Positions 1 to 8,568 of a DNA stretch of 64,000 nucleotides are shown piece by piece (the first letter of the stretch is position 1; the number at the start of each line of letters is the position of its first letter). The DNA comes from JACJVV01 sp964581515. Lineage in GTDB: Archaea; Nanobdellota; Nanobdellia; Woesearchaeales; JACJVV01. Under the pieces are notes generated by a model. It worked only from the letters and a program-made list of their open reading frames with translations. It did no database searches and had not been told where the DNA came from. The DNA is taken from positions 127,395 to 191,394 of the forward strand of contig CAZOOV010000003.1 in the NCBI GenBank assembly GCA_964581515.1. The letters run 5' to 3'. The position numbers and the translations under genes are program-made.

Positions 1-2
1 TT

Positions 3-800
3 TCACAGAATAGTTTTGAGGGTGAGTTTGATGAATGGTATAAATCTTCATCTCCTGAAGTGAAAACATTTTTTGACGAATTAGGATTGGAAGTTAAACC
101 TATTGAAGAGATGGGTGGTCAGTTTTATGTTATAGAAACTCATGCTTTTGGCACTCTTCCTGAGGATTTACCTTTGCCAGAATCAATACAAAAAGAACTT
201 GCTGAGAATGCAAAAAGGATTGATGAGGATAGAGGTGTCAAAGAATTTACTTATGGTATAATGCATACTTGTAATGAAGGTTATAAGGATGCTAAAAATT
301 TTCAGTTAGGTGATTGGCATTCGTGGGCTACTTTTGGAGGGCTTGTCATATCAGATCCTACTTATTCATATGAAGTTGTGCCAATAACAAAAGATGAGTT
401 GCTTGGCGGACTTCAAGGAGTGATTGATTCTTATGAACCTGCAATTGAATCAGGTGACCTTTGTGGCGCAGTTGAAGCAAGGAAGCAGTTCTTCCTTGAA
501 GTTGTCTATGATAGGATAAAAGAGGCAAATACTCCTGAAGAGATTTTTCAAGTGTTTGAATCTGATAATCTGGTGCCTTCTCCTGGGACAGGGGTCTATG
601 TGCTTATATCTAATAAAGGTTCTTTTGCAGTTAAAGCAGATCCAAAATATGATGAAAATACTGTTGCAGGAGTTATGAGTGTTTTAAATCCTGAAGGTCA
701 TGATGGTATAGGGATAATGAAATATCAGATATTTGAGGTTCCACAGAAAGCTCTTGATTGTGTGCCTGAATATAAGACTCTTGAAGTAAGACTTTCTTGA
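3..800 (+). CDS. Hypothetical protein, 5' end outside the window
   Basis: I do not recognise the family. The frame is open from base 3 with no stop, and the first candidate start (GTG at 60) has no promoter or ribosome binding site. The gene therefore probably begins before the window. About 265 residues are visible. They are acidic, with no transmembrane segment or signal peptide, and carry Trp/His-containing stretches near the middle (GDWHSWATFGG) that could belong to an enzyme fold. A T-rich tract follows the stop at 800, as expected for an archaeal terminator. Confidence 0.6.
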   Translation, partial: SQNSFEGEFDEWYKSSSPEVKTFFDELGLEVKPIEEMGGQFYVIETHAFGTLPEDLPLPESIQKELAENAKRIDEDRGVKEFTYGIMHTCNEGYKDAKNFQLGDWHSWATFGGLVISDPTYSYEVVPITKDELLGGLQGVIDSYEPAIESGDLCGAVEARKQFFLEVVYDRIKEANTPEEIFQVFESDNLVPSPGTGVYVLISNKGSFAVKADPKYDENTVAGVMSVLNPEGHDGIGIMKYQIFEVPQKALDCVPEYKTLEVRLS

Positions 801-870
801 TTATTTTTTAGTTTTTTTATTTTATTTTTTTATTCTTTTATTTTATTTATTTTTCATTCTCTATACCAAA

Positions 871-880
871 TTATTTAAAT
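871..880 (+). promoter_or_regulatory. TATA box of the aminotransferase gene
   Basis: TTATTTAAAT is centred about 28 bases before the ATG at 904. This is the spacing of leaderless archaeal transcripts and supports that start. Confidence 0.5.
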
Positions 881-903
881 GTGATGAGTTATTCTAGCCT
901 ATT

Positions 904-1998
904 ATGAGCAAACGAGTTGACAGAATAAAAGAATCTGGAATAAGAAATATATTTGATAAAGCTGCTACTATGAAAGATGTTGTTAATCTTAGTATTGGTC
1001 AGCCTGATTTTGCAGTTCCTGATGCAGTGAAGGAAAGTATTAAGAAAGCAATTGATGAGGACAAAACAAAATATACTCCTTCACCAGGTATTGATGAGCT
1101 TCGTTCTAAGATTGTGAAAAAATATAATCTTGATTCAAATGCAAGTTCTGCAATTGTTACATCCGGTACGTCTGGAGCTTTGGTATTATCTTATAGTGTG
1201 CTCATGGACCCAGGAGATGAAATGATTATTTTTGATCCTTATTTTGTAATTTATAGAGAAATGACTGATTTTTTAGGCATAAAACCAGTAGTTGTCGGTT
1301 TGAATGAAGATTTTTCACTTAATGTTGATAATCTTAAGAAATCAATTACTGGAAAGACAAAGGCTATAATGGTAAACAGTCCTTCTAATCCAACAGGTTA
1401 TGTGTTATCATCTGATGAAGTTGATGCAATTGTTGCAGTTGCTAAGGAAAATGATCTTTGGATAATTTCAGATGAAGTATATGAGATGTTTGATTATGAC
1501 AATAAGTTCTGCAGTTTTGCAGGAAAGTATGAGAAGACACTTGTTTTGGGAGGGTTTTCAAAGAATTTTGCAATGACTGGACTTCGTGTTGGTTATGCTG
1601 TTGGTCCTGGGGATGTTATCAATGATATGATAAAACTTCAACAGTATTCTTATGTATGCGCTCCTTCAGCTATGCAGTACGGTGTCATGGAGAATTTTGA
1701 TATTGACATGAGCAGTGAGGTTGAAGTGTTTGCAAAAAGAAGAGATTATGTCTATGAAAAATTGAAAGATGTTTATGATGTTGTGAAGCCTTCAGGTGCA
1801 TTTTATTTTTTTATTAAGTGTCCTGAAGGTATGACTGGTTCAAAATTTGCAGATAAATGTGTTTCAAAAGGACTTCTTGTAGTTCCTGCTGCTCCTTTTA
1901 GTGAGGATGATGATTATTTTAGAATTAGTTATGCTGTTGATGATGAGATGCTTAAGAAAGGCGTTGATATCTTAGTTGATATTGCTGAATCTGAATGA
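904..1998 (+). CDS. Class I/II aminotransferase, aspartate aminotransferase-like
   Basis: This is a PLP-dependent fold-type I aminotransferase that moves an amino group between an amino acid and a 2-oxo acid in the cytoplasm. The 364-residue protein has all the family landmarks. NPTG lies at about 162-165, DEVY at 190-193, the PLP lysine in GGFSKN at about 220, and the phosphate/substrate arginine in GLRVGY at about 228. The length is slightly short of the usual 380-400. Aspartate is the likeliest substrate, but branched-chain or aromatic substrates cannot be excluded. It has its own TATA box and appears monocistronic. Confidence 0.88.
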   Translation: MSKRVDRIKESGIRNIFDKAATMKDVVNLSIGQPDFAVPDAVKESIKKAIDEDKTKYTPSPGIDELRSKIVKKYNLDSNASSAIVTSGTSGALVLSYSVLMDPGDEMIIFDPYFVIYREMTDFLGIKPVVVGLNEDFSLNVDNLKKSITGKTKAIMVNSPSNPTGYVLSSDEVDAIVAVAKENDLWIISDEVYEMFDYDNKFCSFAGKYEKTLVLGGFSKNFAMTGLRVGYAVGPGDVINDMIKLQQYSYVCAPSAMQYGVMENFDIDMSSEVEVFAKRRDYVYEKLKDVYDVVKPSGAFYFFIKCPEGMTGSKFADKCVSKGLLVVPAAPFSEDDDYFRISYAVDDEMLKKGVDILVDIAESE

Positions 1999-2056
1999 TT
2001 TTTTCTTTCTTCTTTTTTTAATAACATTTAAAAATATAGGTTCAATCACATATGTT

Positions 2057-2335
2057 ATGTTAGGTCAAGATCCATTATCAGATATGAGGGAAGGTCAGGA
2101 TGATGCTAGATTTGGGAATAGTCCTTGTTTTTCTTCAGATGCATATGCTGCAGGTTATCATTCACAGAAGGCATTAGATGATCCTATGCCTTTAGGGATT
2201 GTTCAAGCTAGTTTAGACCAAGATAGGGCAATGCATGATGCAATGTTTGGAAATGTTCCTTTGGGAACTAGTGATGATTATCTTTCTAGATTTCATGAGA
2301 CAAGATTTACTTTGAGAAATGATGATGGATTTTAA
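2057..2335 (+). CDS. Small acidic hypothetical protein (92 aa)
   Basis: I do not recognise this protein. The start at 2057 (MLGQDPLSDM) is chosen over the longer in-frame extension from 1976, because ATTTAAAAATA at 2026-2036 sits about 26 bases upstream as a leaderless promoter and the extension overlaps the aminotransferase. The protein is polar, rich in Asp, Phe and Gly, without cysteine pairs or membrane segments. It contains two loosely similar blocks (MREGQDDARFGNSP and LDQDRAMHDAMFGNVP), which suggests an internal duplication. Confidence 0.6.
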   Translation: MLGQDPLSDMREGQDDARFGNSPCFSSDAYAAGYHSQKALDDPMPLGIVQASLDQDRAMHDAMFGNVPLGTSDDYLSRFHETRFTLRNDDGF

Positions 2336-2352
2336 GATATTTATTCTATTTT

Positions 2353-2499
2353 TTATCTTTTAGCTTTTACCCATGTCTTTATTTTACCGCATCTTTCACA
2401 TTTTTTAGAATAATCAAGAACATTAGAACTGAAATTAGTGACATACTTTGGTCTGGTCCATTTGTGGAGACCTAATTTACATAGAAAGCTTTTAGTCAT
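2353..2499 (-). CDS. Zinc-ribbon-like microprotein (48 aa)
   Basis: This short gene encodes MTKSFLCKLGLHKW at the N-terminus and CERCGKIKTW near the C-terminus. The order C..GxHKW...CxxCGKxK resembles small DUF1660-type zinc-binding proteins. C7, H12, C34 and C37 could hold one zinc ion. It starts 14 bases after the end of the 2513-3079 membrane protein gene on the same strand, so the two probably share a transcript. No function can be assigned. Confidence 0.6.
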   Translation of the reverse strand: MTKSFLCKLGLHKWTRPKYVTNFSSNVLDYSKKCERCGKIKTWVKAKR

Positions 2500-2512
2500 T
2501 TTCAATATTAGT

Positions 2513-3079
2513 CTAAGTGGCAGTACATAAATTCTCTACACATTCGCATGTGACTTGACATTTATTTTCTGTGTCTTCATAGCCTTCATGGAATTGATGA
2601 TTTATGCATATGCATTCTTTATTCATTGCACAATGAGTTTCATCATTGCAGGAATATATTCTCTCTTTAAGCTCTGAAGCGCTAAGTAGGAAGCAAAATG
2701 ATAATATCAGTGTAAATATTATTATCATAGTAAGGTTACCTATAGTTGAAATGTTTGTAGGTTTGAAAAGACTTTCATCGCTTCCAGGTTCTGCATTTAT
2801 ATATTTTATAACATGACAAATTATACATGAGACTATGTAAACATACATAATCATTAATAGATGCAGGCACATATGGTAACTTTTTGGTGCTATTGGTGCT
2901 CCTATCATAGTAGCTACTACATCTTTTATGAAAGTGGGTATTGCTATGAAAAGCACGTATGATATGTCAGAAACTACAGGTACTTTAGTGAAATAGCTTA
3001 ATGCTCCTGCTGCATAAATGCCTAAGAATGTCAATAGCTTTCTTTTGCTTGGTTGAAGTAGGAAATAACCTTCTGGCAT
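2513..3079 (-). CDS. Multi-pass membrane protein with Cys-rich tail
   Basis: This is an unrecognised 188-residue protein. Hydrophobic helices lie at about 13-30, 37-60, 70-92 and 112-132. A C-terminal tail of roughly 55 residues follows, with eight or more cysteines in close pairs (CICI, CQVTCECVENLC). A tail of this kind is usually disulfide-bonded outside the cell or binds metal. The start ATG at 3079 is followed by MPEGYFLLQ. It precedes the zinc-ribbon microprotein gene in the same direction. Confidence 0.7.
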   Translation of the reverse strand: MPEGYFLLQPSKRKLLTFLGIYAAGALSYFTKVPVVSDISYVLFIAIPTFIKDVVATMIGAPIAPKSYHMCLHLLMIMYVYIVSCIICHVIKYINAEPGSDESLFKPTNISTIGNLTMIIIFTLILSFCFLLSASELKERIYSCNDETHCAMNKECICINHQFHEGYEDTENKCQVTCECVENLCTAT

Positions 3080-3148
3080 GATTATAACTCTTTTTAAAAT
3101 TAGAATTTATAAATTTTTTTTAATAATCAGGTGATTTAGAAGATTTAG

Positions 3149-3535
3149 TTAATATTGTCTTTCTAAAGCCAGTGTTATACTGCCCTTTGGACCTGCTATA
3201 TATCTGTGATTTGGTGATTCTGATGGTGTTGAGAATATAGGATGGAATTCGCCTTTCTTTAATTCTAATTCTTTTTTTATATTGCCTTCATTGTCATAAA
3301 TTAAGAATTTTCCAGAACCATGTATTAACATATGTGTCTCATCCATATTTTCTCCTATATGGTTATGAATTGGACTTTGAGCATTAGGAGCCAGTATTAC
3401 ATAGAATTGTCTCATTCCATTCTCTAGGCCTATTTTTTCTTTTTGGAAATATCTGCCAGGAGATTTTTCTATGAATTCTATCTCTTTAAGAAAATCAAGT
3501 CCAGATTCTGCAATAAGGAGCTCTAATTGATTCAT
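3149..3535 (-). CDS. Small cupin-fold protein, WbuC-like
   Basis: The 128-residue protein has a single cupin barrel. HNH at 57-59, E66/H68 in the first motif and H98 near the second motif could bind a metal. The segments around 40-126 follow the pattern of WbuC-type cupins, which are metalloproteins of uncertain reaction. Its ATG overlaps the stop of the upstream gene (ATGA at 3532-3535), so translation of the two is coupled. The metal and substrate are unknown. Confidence 0.7.
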   Translation of the reverse strand: MNQLELLIAESGLDFLKEIEFIEKSPGRYFQKEKIGLENGMRQFYVILAPNAQSPIHNHIGENMDETHMLIHGSGKFLIYDNEGNIKKELELKKGEFHPIFSTPSESPNHRYIAGPKGSITLALERQY

Positions 3536-4143
3536 TTATGCATTCCAAGCAATTGTTCTTTGCATGCAGTTAGTCTTTGTTCATATATTTTCTGTCTGCT
3601 TTGGTCCTGTTGTGCTAATTCTTGATATGCTGGAGTTGATGGTAAGTGTTTCATTGACGCTCTTATTGACATCTCAATATTGACTGGTTTGCCTTGTTTT
3701 TTTATTGTTTCTGCTTGAGTTCTTACTTCTTTTACAAATGCATCTCTTATTCCTTCAAATCTCTTTTGTTTTTCTACTTCCCATCCATTGTATTCTTTTT
3801 GTAATCCTGGAATTGTTTTTGTAACAAGTTCCTCAACTGCTTCATAACTACCATTGTTCTTTCCTAATGCAAGTATCCCTTCTGAAGCTTTTTTATAATC
3901 TGTATCAAGTCTAATCATATTGACGAGTTGGCTTTGTGCTGCTAATCTAACTTTATCATTATTTATAGAATTTGCAAGTTCTTCAGAATCAATATCTCCT
4001 TTAAGATATTTTCCAACTATTGGTCGTGCTTCTTCCATATATTGGAATTGGTCAAGTTCTTCCTGTGGTATTGTAGCTGATATTTGTTCTGATCTTTCCA
4101 ATGCTTTTTCTAATGCTGATTTTATCATTTTTAGATTCCTCAT
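3532..4143 (-). CDS. Helical hypothetical protein, coupled to the cupin gene
   Basis: I do not recognise this 203-residue soluble protein. It is almost entirely helical and charged, rich in Glu, Gln and Lys, without cysteines, signal peptide or membrane segments. The first methionine gives MRNLKMIKSAL. Met6 is an alternative start. The four-base overlap with the cupin gene says the two products work in the same process or complex. Confidence 0.65.
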   Translation of the reverse strand: MRNLKMIKSALEKALERSEQISATIPQEELDQFQYMEEARPIVGKYLKGDIDSEELANSINNDKVRLAAQSQLVNMIRLDTDYKKASEGILALGKNNGSYEAVEELVTKTIPGLQKEYNGWEVEKQKRFEGIRDAFVKEVRTQAETIKKQGKPVNIEMSIRASMKHLPSTPAYQELAQQDQSRQKIYEQRLTACKEQLLGMHK

Positions 4144-4186
4144 AAGTCTTATTTATTATAGTAATAATTTCTCAGAATATAGCTCT

Positions 4187-4202
4187 GAGGTGCTATCACC
4201 TC
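4187..4202 (-). promoter_or_regulatory. Leader hairpin before the 3532-4143 gene
   Basis: On the minus strand GAGGTG-ATAG-CACCTC forms a perfect 6-bp stem with a 4-base loop, 44-59 bases before the ATG at 4143. The 5' arm is itself a Shine-Dalgarno sequence and the 3' arm matches the anti-Shine-Dalgarno. It could be a terminator for the gene upstream or a leader structure. Confidence 0.35.
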
Positions 4203-4261
4203 TAATCATATGTAATTGCTTATTCATTTAAATAAATTGCTACTAAAGAAATAATCGTGAT

Positions 4262-4699
4262 TTATCTGTTAGCTTCATTTGTTCTAGCTCGGTATGCTCT
4301 GTATCCTGGAAGACCATTAAGTTCTTGTCCACATTTGAGCATGCTTGCCCTTACAGTCTGAAATTTATCCCTTAATTCTACCAATGTCATTTGTCCTTGT
4401 TTTACTAAATCTATTCCTTGGCTTATTTCTTCAATTTTTGGTAATACTTCTTGTTTTAGTTCTGTTACGATTCCTGCAACTTCTTCTGGCAATGTGCTGT
4501 TTTCATATGTTTTACTATTAGGAATCTCTCTTATTGATGTTACAAAATAATCTGTAGCTCTTTTGGCAAGATCCATTATTGGAGAATTTTCTTCTTTAAC
4601 TTCTTCTTCTGTTAGGTCATTTAAAGGCATGCTAATTGTGCCAATCCTGGCACGGTAACCCTTTATGTCCAGTTTTTTCCATAGTTCATTCTCATTCAT
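4262..4699 (-). CDS. Helical hypothetical protein (145 aa)
   Basis: I do not recognise this protein. I start it at Met6 of the longest frame (4699), because the TATA-like TCTTAAATAG at 4721-4730 lies 26 bases from that ATG, and only about 11 from the first ATG at 4714. The product is soluble, acidic and mostly helical. A central amphipathic stretch (residues about 75-120) could form a coiled coil, and the tail is basic (YRAYRARTNEANR). It resembles the 3532-4143 product in composition only. Confidence 0.6.
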   Translation of the reverse strand: MNENELWKKLDIKGYRARIGTISMPLNDLTEEEVKEENSPIMDLAKRATDYFVTSIREIPNSKTYENSTLPEEVAGIVTELKQEVLPKIEEISQGIDLVKQGQMTLVELRDKFQTVRASMLKCGQELNGLPGYRAYRARTNEANR

Positions 4700-4751
4700 A
4701 GATGTTATTATCAACTATCTCTATTTAAGACTTTTTATTGTTGTCTTTTTA

Positions 4752-5081
4752 CTATCTTCTTTGTGGTGTTGGATTGCTCTTATATAGATGATATTTATAA
4801 TCCTGATATTCGAACTTCACACTTACATTGTTGCACATGGTTTCTATACCACCTGCTCCATCAGGGACTCTGAAACTTGTTATGCCTATATTTACTCTAG
4901 GGAATATATTAATTGTTTCAGGTTCTTGTTCTGGATTAGCTATTCTGCATTCCAATTGGTCTGGTTGTACATAGCCTGCATTGTTTCCAAAGCAATCTTC
5001 TGGCAATGCTTTTACTGCTGGTATGAGATAGTCCACTATATCAGTTCCTTTACCACTGAATTGAATCTGGCCGATATCCAT
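4752..5081 (-). CDS. Hypothetical protein (109 aa)
   Basis: This is an unrecognised soluble protein with mixed beta-type sequence, three cysteines (about 30, 45 and 82) and no signal peptide. AGTATATATTT on the minus strand just upstream (about 5087-5097) is a plausible TATA box, though it is close to the ATG at 5081. The gene is apparently monocistronic, in a run of small minus-strand genes. Confidence 0.55.
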   Translation of the reverse strand: MDIGQIQFSGKGTDIVDYLIPAVKALPEDCFGNNAGYVQPDQLECRIANPEQEPETINIFPRVNIGITSFRVPDGAGGIETMCNNVSVKFEYQDYKYHLYKSNPTPQRR

Positions 5082-5225
5082 GGAAATATATACTTTTATT
5101 ACTTAATAAACTGATAGTACATGTAAAACATGTATTCCTGTATTTGGTAGTTGTCTTGTGAATTTTAAGGGATTACTTAACAATAGGTTTATATAATCAT
5201 ATTGATTCTTTTGTTGCAGATAAAA

Positions 5226-5582
5226 ATGACATCAGAAAAAATTCCAGAAGATAATATGCCTATAGAGAAGATATTGACAATAGATGCAGTAGATTATTTT
5301 ATGATGACAGGAAAAGAACCTACTGATTATAATGCTATAGGTGTTCATCTTGTATGCGGTAAAGAATTTGATACTTGTGGAAGGTATGCAAGTCAGGCAC
5401 TTTCTCCTTTGGAAGCTTTTGCTGCGCAAGTTCCAAAAAGTGCAGAGATTGTTGTTGGTTATAGGTCTTCAGTCAGTACTAGTCAAAGAGGGGGTGTTGG
5501 TAATCCTACTACTGTTGGATATACTGTGTCTGGTACAGCGCTAGTTCCTAAGAAACCAAGTCTTCCTGAGCATAAAGAGTGA
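5226..5582 (+). CDS. Possible YbjQ/UPF0145-like small protein
   Basis: The start at 5226 (MTSEKIPEDN) is preferred to the upstream ATG at 5202. TTTATATAA near 5189 then lies at a leaderless distance, and the conserved part begins later. The 118-residue protein ends in a beta-rich block, where AEIVVGYRSSVSTS is followed after a loop by VSGTALVPK. This pattern recalls the GADAVVGVR...GTAV motif of UPF0145/YbjQ proteins. The match is by eye and weak. It is followed 45 bases later by an HNH gene in the same direction. Confidence 0.5.
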   Translation: MTSEKIPEDNMPIEKILTIDAVDYFMMTGKEPTDYNAIGVHLVCGKEFDTCGRYASQALSPLEAFAAQVPKSAEIVVGYRSSVSTSQRGGVGNPTTVGYTVSGTALVPKKPSLPEHKE

Positions 5583-5627
5583 ATAAAAAAGAGAAAAGTT
5601 CTTAATAAATTAATTTCTGCAATTATT

Positions 5628-5987
5628 ATGCCACGTTATCCAAGAATCTCTGATACACCTGATAAATTCGATAGTCAGGGCAATAAACTTTGTAGGAATT
5701 GTGAAGAGTTAGTTGCAGAAGGGAGGAAACATTACTGTTCTACTAAGTGTATGGATGAATTCAATAGGAATAATTCTTGGTTTTTTGTAAGGAAAGATGT
5801 TCTTCGGCGTGATAAATATACATGCAGTATTTGTGATGGAAGATTCAAGAAAGCAATGCTTGATGTTGATCATATAATTCCTGTGCAGATGGGCGGGCAA
5901 CTGTTTGATAAAAGAAATCTTAGGACTCTTTGCAAGATGTGCCATAAGGCTAAGAGCAAACTTGATAAGGATGCTTTATCTTCATAA
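5628..5987 (+). CDS. Free-standing HNH endonuclease with extra zinc finger
   Basis: This 119-residue protein has two zinc-binding parts. C22, C25, C37 and C41 form an N-terminal treble-clef-like finger. The HNH/McrA nuclease core follows, with CSIC at 66-69, DVDHIIP (D81, H82), N97 and CKMCH at 102-106. HNH enzymes nick or cut DNA using one metal ion. No methylase, intein, intron or phage gene is adjacent, so it may be a solo nuclease or a repair/homing relic. All catalytic residues are present. Confidence 0.85.
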   Translation: MPRYPRISDTPDKFDSQGNKLCRNCEELVAEGRKHYCSTKCMDEFNRNNSWFFVRKDVLRRDKYTCSICDGRFKKAMLDVDHIIPVQMGGQLFDKRNLRTLCKMCHKAKSKLDKDALSS

Positions 5988-6080
5988 GAGATTTAGAATA
6001 GAATCTTATAGTATCAATATAGTTTAAAATGATTATAAAAATAAAATAAAAAAATAAAAAATTAAATCATTTATCAGTTC

Positions 6081-6872
6081 TTATTTCCAGATCCAGCCGA
6101 AAATACCTTTGCTTTTCTTTTCATTCATTGCAAGATCTTGGAGTCTTTCGTTTTGCTCAAGCATATTCATGATTTGCAGTTCCATTACTTCTTTTGTTTC
6201 TGCGTCACATTCACATTCTTTCTGGAGTTTTTTTAGCTCTTGGACATCTGATTTTGATTTGTTAAGTTGAGCTAATATCTCTTCAGCTGCTTTGTGATCT
6301 CCACCTGCTAAAAATCTTCTGAATTGACCTCTGTTTTGGATCTTCTCTTCATTTTTCATTGCAGACATGATTGAATTGTTGAAGTTCTTAGCAACAACAC
6401 TGACATTTTTGCCAATACCGCCAGTCCTATTTTCCATTGCAAGTAAAGCATGAACAGTCTCTCTGACTTCATTTCTGTTTCTTTCATTATTTTGTGCTTT
6501 GTCTCTTTTTTCTTTACCAGGAGCATCATCTGATTTTCCTGCATTTTCAGGTTTGCCTTTTTTTACTTCTTCATCATTTTCTGTTTCTTCTTCATTCTCT
6601 TCTACTTCATCATCATCACTTTCTGTTTCTTCTTCATCTTCTTCTATTTCATCATCAGTCTCTATTTCTTCTGTTTCATTATCTTTTGTTTTAGTTGTTG
6701 CATGTGTAGTATCATCAATGTCTTCTGTTTCAGCATCATAATGTTCTATCTCAACATCATCTTGTCCTTTCATCTCTCCCTGACCATTATTTCCAGCGTC
6801 ATTGTCAGCAAATGCAATTACGGATAGAATTGCAACCATCATTATTATTAATGCAATATTTGTTTTTTTCAT
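6081..6872 (-). CDS. Secreted protein with acidic linker and archaeal conserved C-terminal domain
   Basis: A signal peptide at 1-22 (IALIIMMVAILSVIAFA) is followed by a strongly acidic low-complexity linker (about 30-110, Glu/Asp/Thr). The C-terminal domain of about 120 residues has a layout I know from archaeal hypothetical proteins: TGGIGKNVSV, FNNS, FLAGGDHKAAEEI, then LAMNEKKSKGIFGWIWK at the end. The product should be exported and largely helical, and its function is unknown. It is the last gene of a run with the DUF4389 and lipoprotein genes upstream. The acidic repeats give serine/leucine-rich mirror frames on the other strand that are not genes. Confidence 0.75.
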   Translation of the reverse strand: MKKTNIALIIMMVAILSVIAFADNDAGNNGQGEMKGQDDVEIEHYDAETEDIDDTTHATTKTKDNETEEIETDDEIEEDEEETESDDDEVEENEEETENDEEVKKGKPENAGKSDDAPGKEKRDKAQNNERNRNEVRETVHALLAMENRTGGIGKNVSVVAKNFNNSIMSAMKNEEKIQNRGQFRRFLAGGDHKAAEEILAQLNKSKSDVQELKKLQKECECDAETKEVMELQIMNMLEQNERLQDLAMNEKKSKGIFGWIWK

Positions 6873-6883
6873 CTTTATTTACC

Positions 6884-7165
6884 TCACTTTTGAAATTTTG
6901 TCATATTCTTTGTTAAATTATTAAAAGGAAATGGTCTTTCATTTGTCTGTAATAATATATATCTTAAGAAAATGTATACTTGTGTTGACCATATCTCGCA
7001 GAAGTCTCCCATTGTTTTGTTTCTTTTTCCTTTAATTAATGTGTAAATGATATTTACTACCCATACTATCTGTATTACTGCTTTCCATAATCCTAATATA
7101 ATTCCAGATACTATTAAAACAAGAACTCTCATTAAAATTTCCATTCTTTCTTTTTCTTTTGGCAT
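6884..7165 (-). CDS. DUF4389-like membrane protein
   Basis: The start is Met12 of the longest frame (MPKEKERMEIL, 7165). AAGGAGG at 7171-7177 sits 5 bases before it and overlaps the end of the lipoprotein gene. The 93-residue product has one long or two short hydrophobic helices (about 10-45), then LIKGKRNKTMGDFCEIW and an ERPFPF motif. This order is typical of DUF4389 proteins, whose role is unknown. It probably forms a membrane module with the lipoprotein and the secreted acidic protein in this operon. Confidence 0.7.
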   Translation of the reverse strand: MPKEKERMEILMRVLVLIVSGIILGLWKAVIQIVWVVNIIYTLIKGKRNKTMGDFCEIWSTQVYIFLRYILLQTNERPFPFNNLTKNMTKFQK

Positions 7166-7175
7166 TTTTTCCTCC

Positions 7176-7466
7176 TTAACAGATTGGTTTTTCATCACAG
7201 ATGTCGCTGAGTAAAAGATTTTTACATTTAGAACTCATCATATCAGGTGCGACGACAGGGCATTCTATTATTTTATCTTTGCTTATGAATTTTGAGCCTG
7301 CTCCAGGCAAATCATTGACTATTTTTACATATTCTCCACACATATAAACTGTGTCACCTTCTTTACAATGCTGATTTACAAGTGTGTCAGAATCTTCGAT
7401 TGGTTGCTCTATACATCCTGCTAATAATAATAAACCTAGAATTAATATAATTGTAATGTATTTCAT
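7176..7466 (-). CDS. Small lipoprotein-like secreted protein
   Basis: The N-terminus (MKYITIILILGLLLLAGC) is a short hydrophobic signal ending in a lipobox-like LLAGC, with Cys at 18. The rest of the 96-residue protein has six further cysteines (at about 33, 43, 69, 81, 90 and 96), so it is probably disulfide-bonded outside the cell. GAGGTGATT lies 3 bases before the ATG. It is the first gene of the lipoprotein-DUF4389-acidic protein operon. Confidence 0.7.
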   Translation of the reverse strand: MKYITIILILGLLLLAGCIEQPIEDSDTLVNQHCKEGDTVYMCGEYVKIVNDLPGAGSKFISKDKIIECPVVAPDMMSSKCKNLLLSDICDEKPIC

Positions 7467-7555
7467 TTAATCACCTCATTGACTAATATTGGGTATTATT
7501 GGTATAACTAATGTTTAAATGTTTCGGTGATTAGAATGTATTTTTGAGGAATTTT

Positions 7556-8119
7556 TTATTTGTCTAGAATGAAAAGATGCTCATCAAAGTTTAGGAAAGA
7601 AGGTTTTGTTAAATGAGGGTATGGTTGATAATCTGAATTGCTTTGGCAAAAATATATCCCTTTGTTTGGCATCAATAATACATGGGGTTTTTTCTCGATA
7701 CTGATATCTATGCAATAAGTTGGTTCATTGAATGCAGAAGTACTCTCATAATCTTCTAATTCTTTAGTAAAGAATCTAAGTGTTATGCCTCCTTTATCGA
7801 CTTCAGGATGTCTTTTACCTTTAGTCACTCCTTCTTTAGGGATAGCATATAATACATGATCTCTTGAATATAATTCACTCTGCTCAGTAGGTATCCATAC
7901 TCCTTTGTCTTCTGCAAATAAACTTTTGCCTTTGTTTTTTACAAAGTGAACTACACGCTCACCTTTTCTAGGGAATGCTATATGCAGTTCTTGGCTTAAA
8001 GCATATAAATCAGGGTCATCCACGACTGCTCTTAGATATTGAGCATTGGAATTTACAAGATTGTCTATGTCTATATCAAGATTCATGATGACTGAGAATA
8101 AGTTAGTGTTTTTAATCAT
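7556..8119 (-). CDS. Hypothetical protein (187 aa)
   Basis: I do not recognise this protein. It is soluble, of mixed alpha/beta character, with basic segments near 50-75 and no cysteine motif or membrane helix. The start could be the ATG at 8119 or Met12 (MNLDIDIDNL, 8086). No clear ribosome binding site decides between them. Confidence 0.55.
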   Translation of the reverse strand: MIKNTNLFSVIMNLDIDIDNLVNSNAQYLRAVVDDPDLYALSQELHIAFPRKGERVVHFVKNKGKSLFAEDKGVWIPTEQSELYSRDHVLYAIPKEGVTKGKRHPEVDKGGITLRFFTKELEDYESTSAFNEPTYCIDISIEKKPHVLLMPNKGIYFCQSNSDYQPYPHLTKPSFLNFDEHLFILDK

Positions 8120-8224
8120 TATCTTACTTGAAAGTATATTTCTCAGGAGTCTAAGTTCATTTAGAGAAGTTTTATTTAGAGAAATATCTAGATATGATTC
8201 ATTTACACTATGAAGTTTTCACGT

Positions 8225-8353
8225 TTAAACAGATGACGGGTGCCAGATCCATTCACCATCACAATAGCTGTATTCCCCTGTATCATCATCTCCTTCAAGG
8301 AGAACTATTTTCTGATGTCCGAGAAAACCTCTTTTTTCTACAAGCTTTTTCAT
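8225..8353 (-). CDS. Microprotein (42 aa) with strong ribosome binding site
   Basis: GGGGGAGGTG ends three bases before the ATG at 8353, one of the best ribosome binding sites in the window. The product starts MKKLVEKRGFLGHQKIV and ends GEWIWHPSSV. It is small, soluble and rich in aromatic residues. The family is unknown. A TATA-like TTTTATAAAAG lies about 70 bases upstream on the minus strand. It is divergent from the ParA gene. Confidence 0.55.
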   Translation of the reverse strand: MKKLVEKRGFLGHQKIVLLEGDDDTGEYSYCDGEWIWHPSSV

Positions 8354-8482
8354 TTTCACCTCCCCCATAGAGTCCTAAATCTATAATAATTCTCAGTTCC
8401 GGAAATATTACGTGATTCTTTTATAAAATCCTTATGAGCATACAATATATATGCCCTTATAATTATTATAAAGCACCAAAAG

Positions 8483-8493
8483 ATTTATATATT
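8483..8493 (+). promoter_or_regulatory. TATA box of the ParA-like gene
   Basis: ATTTATATATT lies about 80 bases before the ATG at 8569. It predicts a leader of about 55 bases with a weak GAGAGGATGATGG ribosome binding region, unlike the leaderless genes nearby. Confidence 0.4.
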
Positions 8494-8568
8494 AGTATAC
8501 ATTTCCCTATACTCATCTTTTATTGATTTTTATAGCAATCATAAAAAAATAGAGAGGATGATGGATAA

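Noticed and set aside
6494..6741. Serine- or leucine-rich plus-strand frames
   Set aside because: They are mirror frames of the acidic GAA/GAT repeats of the secreted protein on the minus strand.
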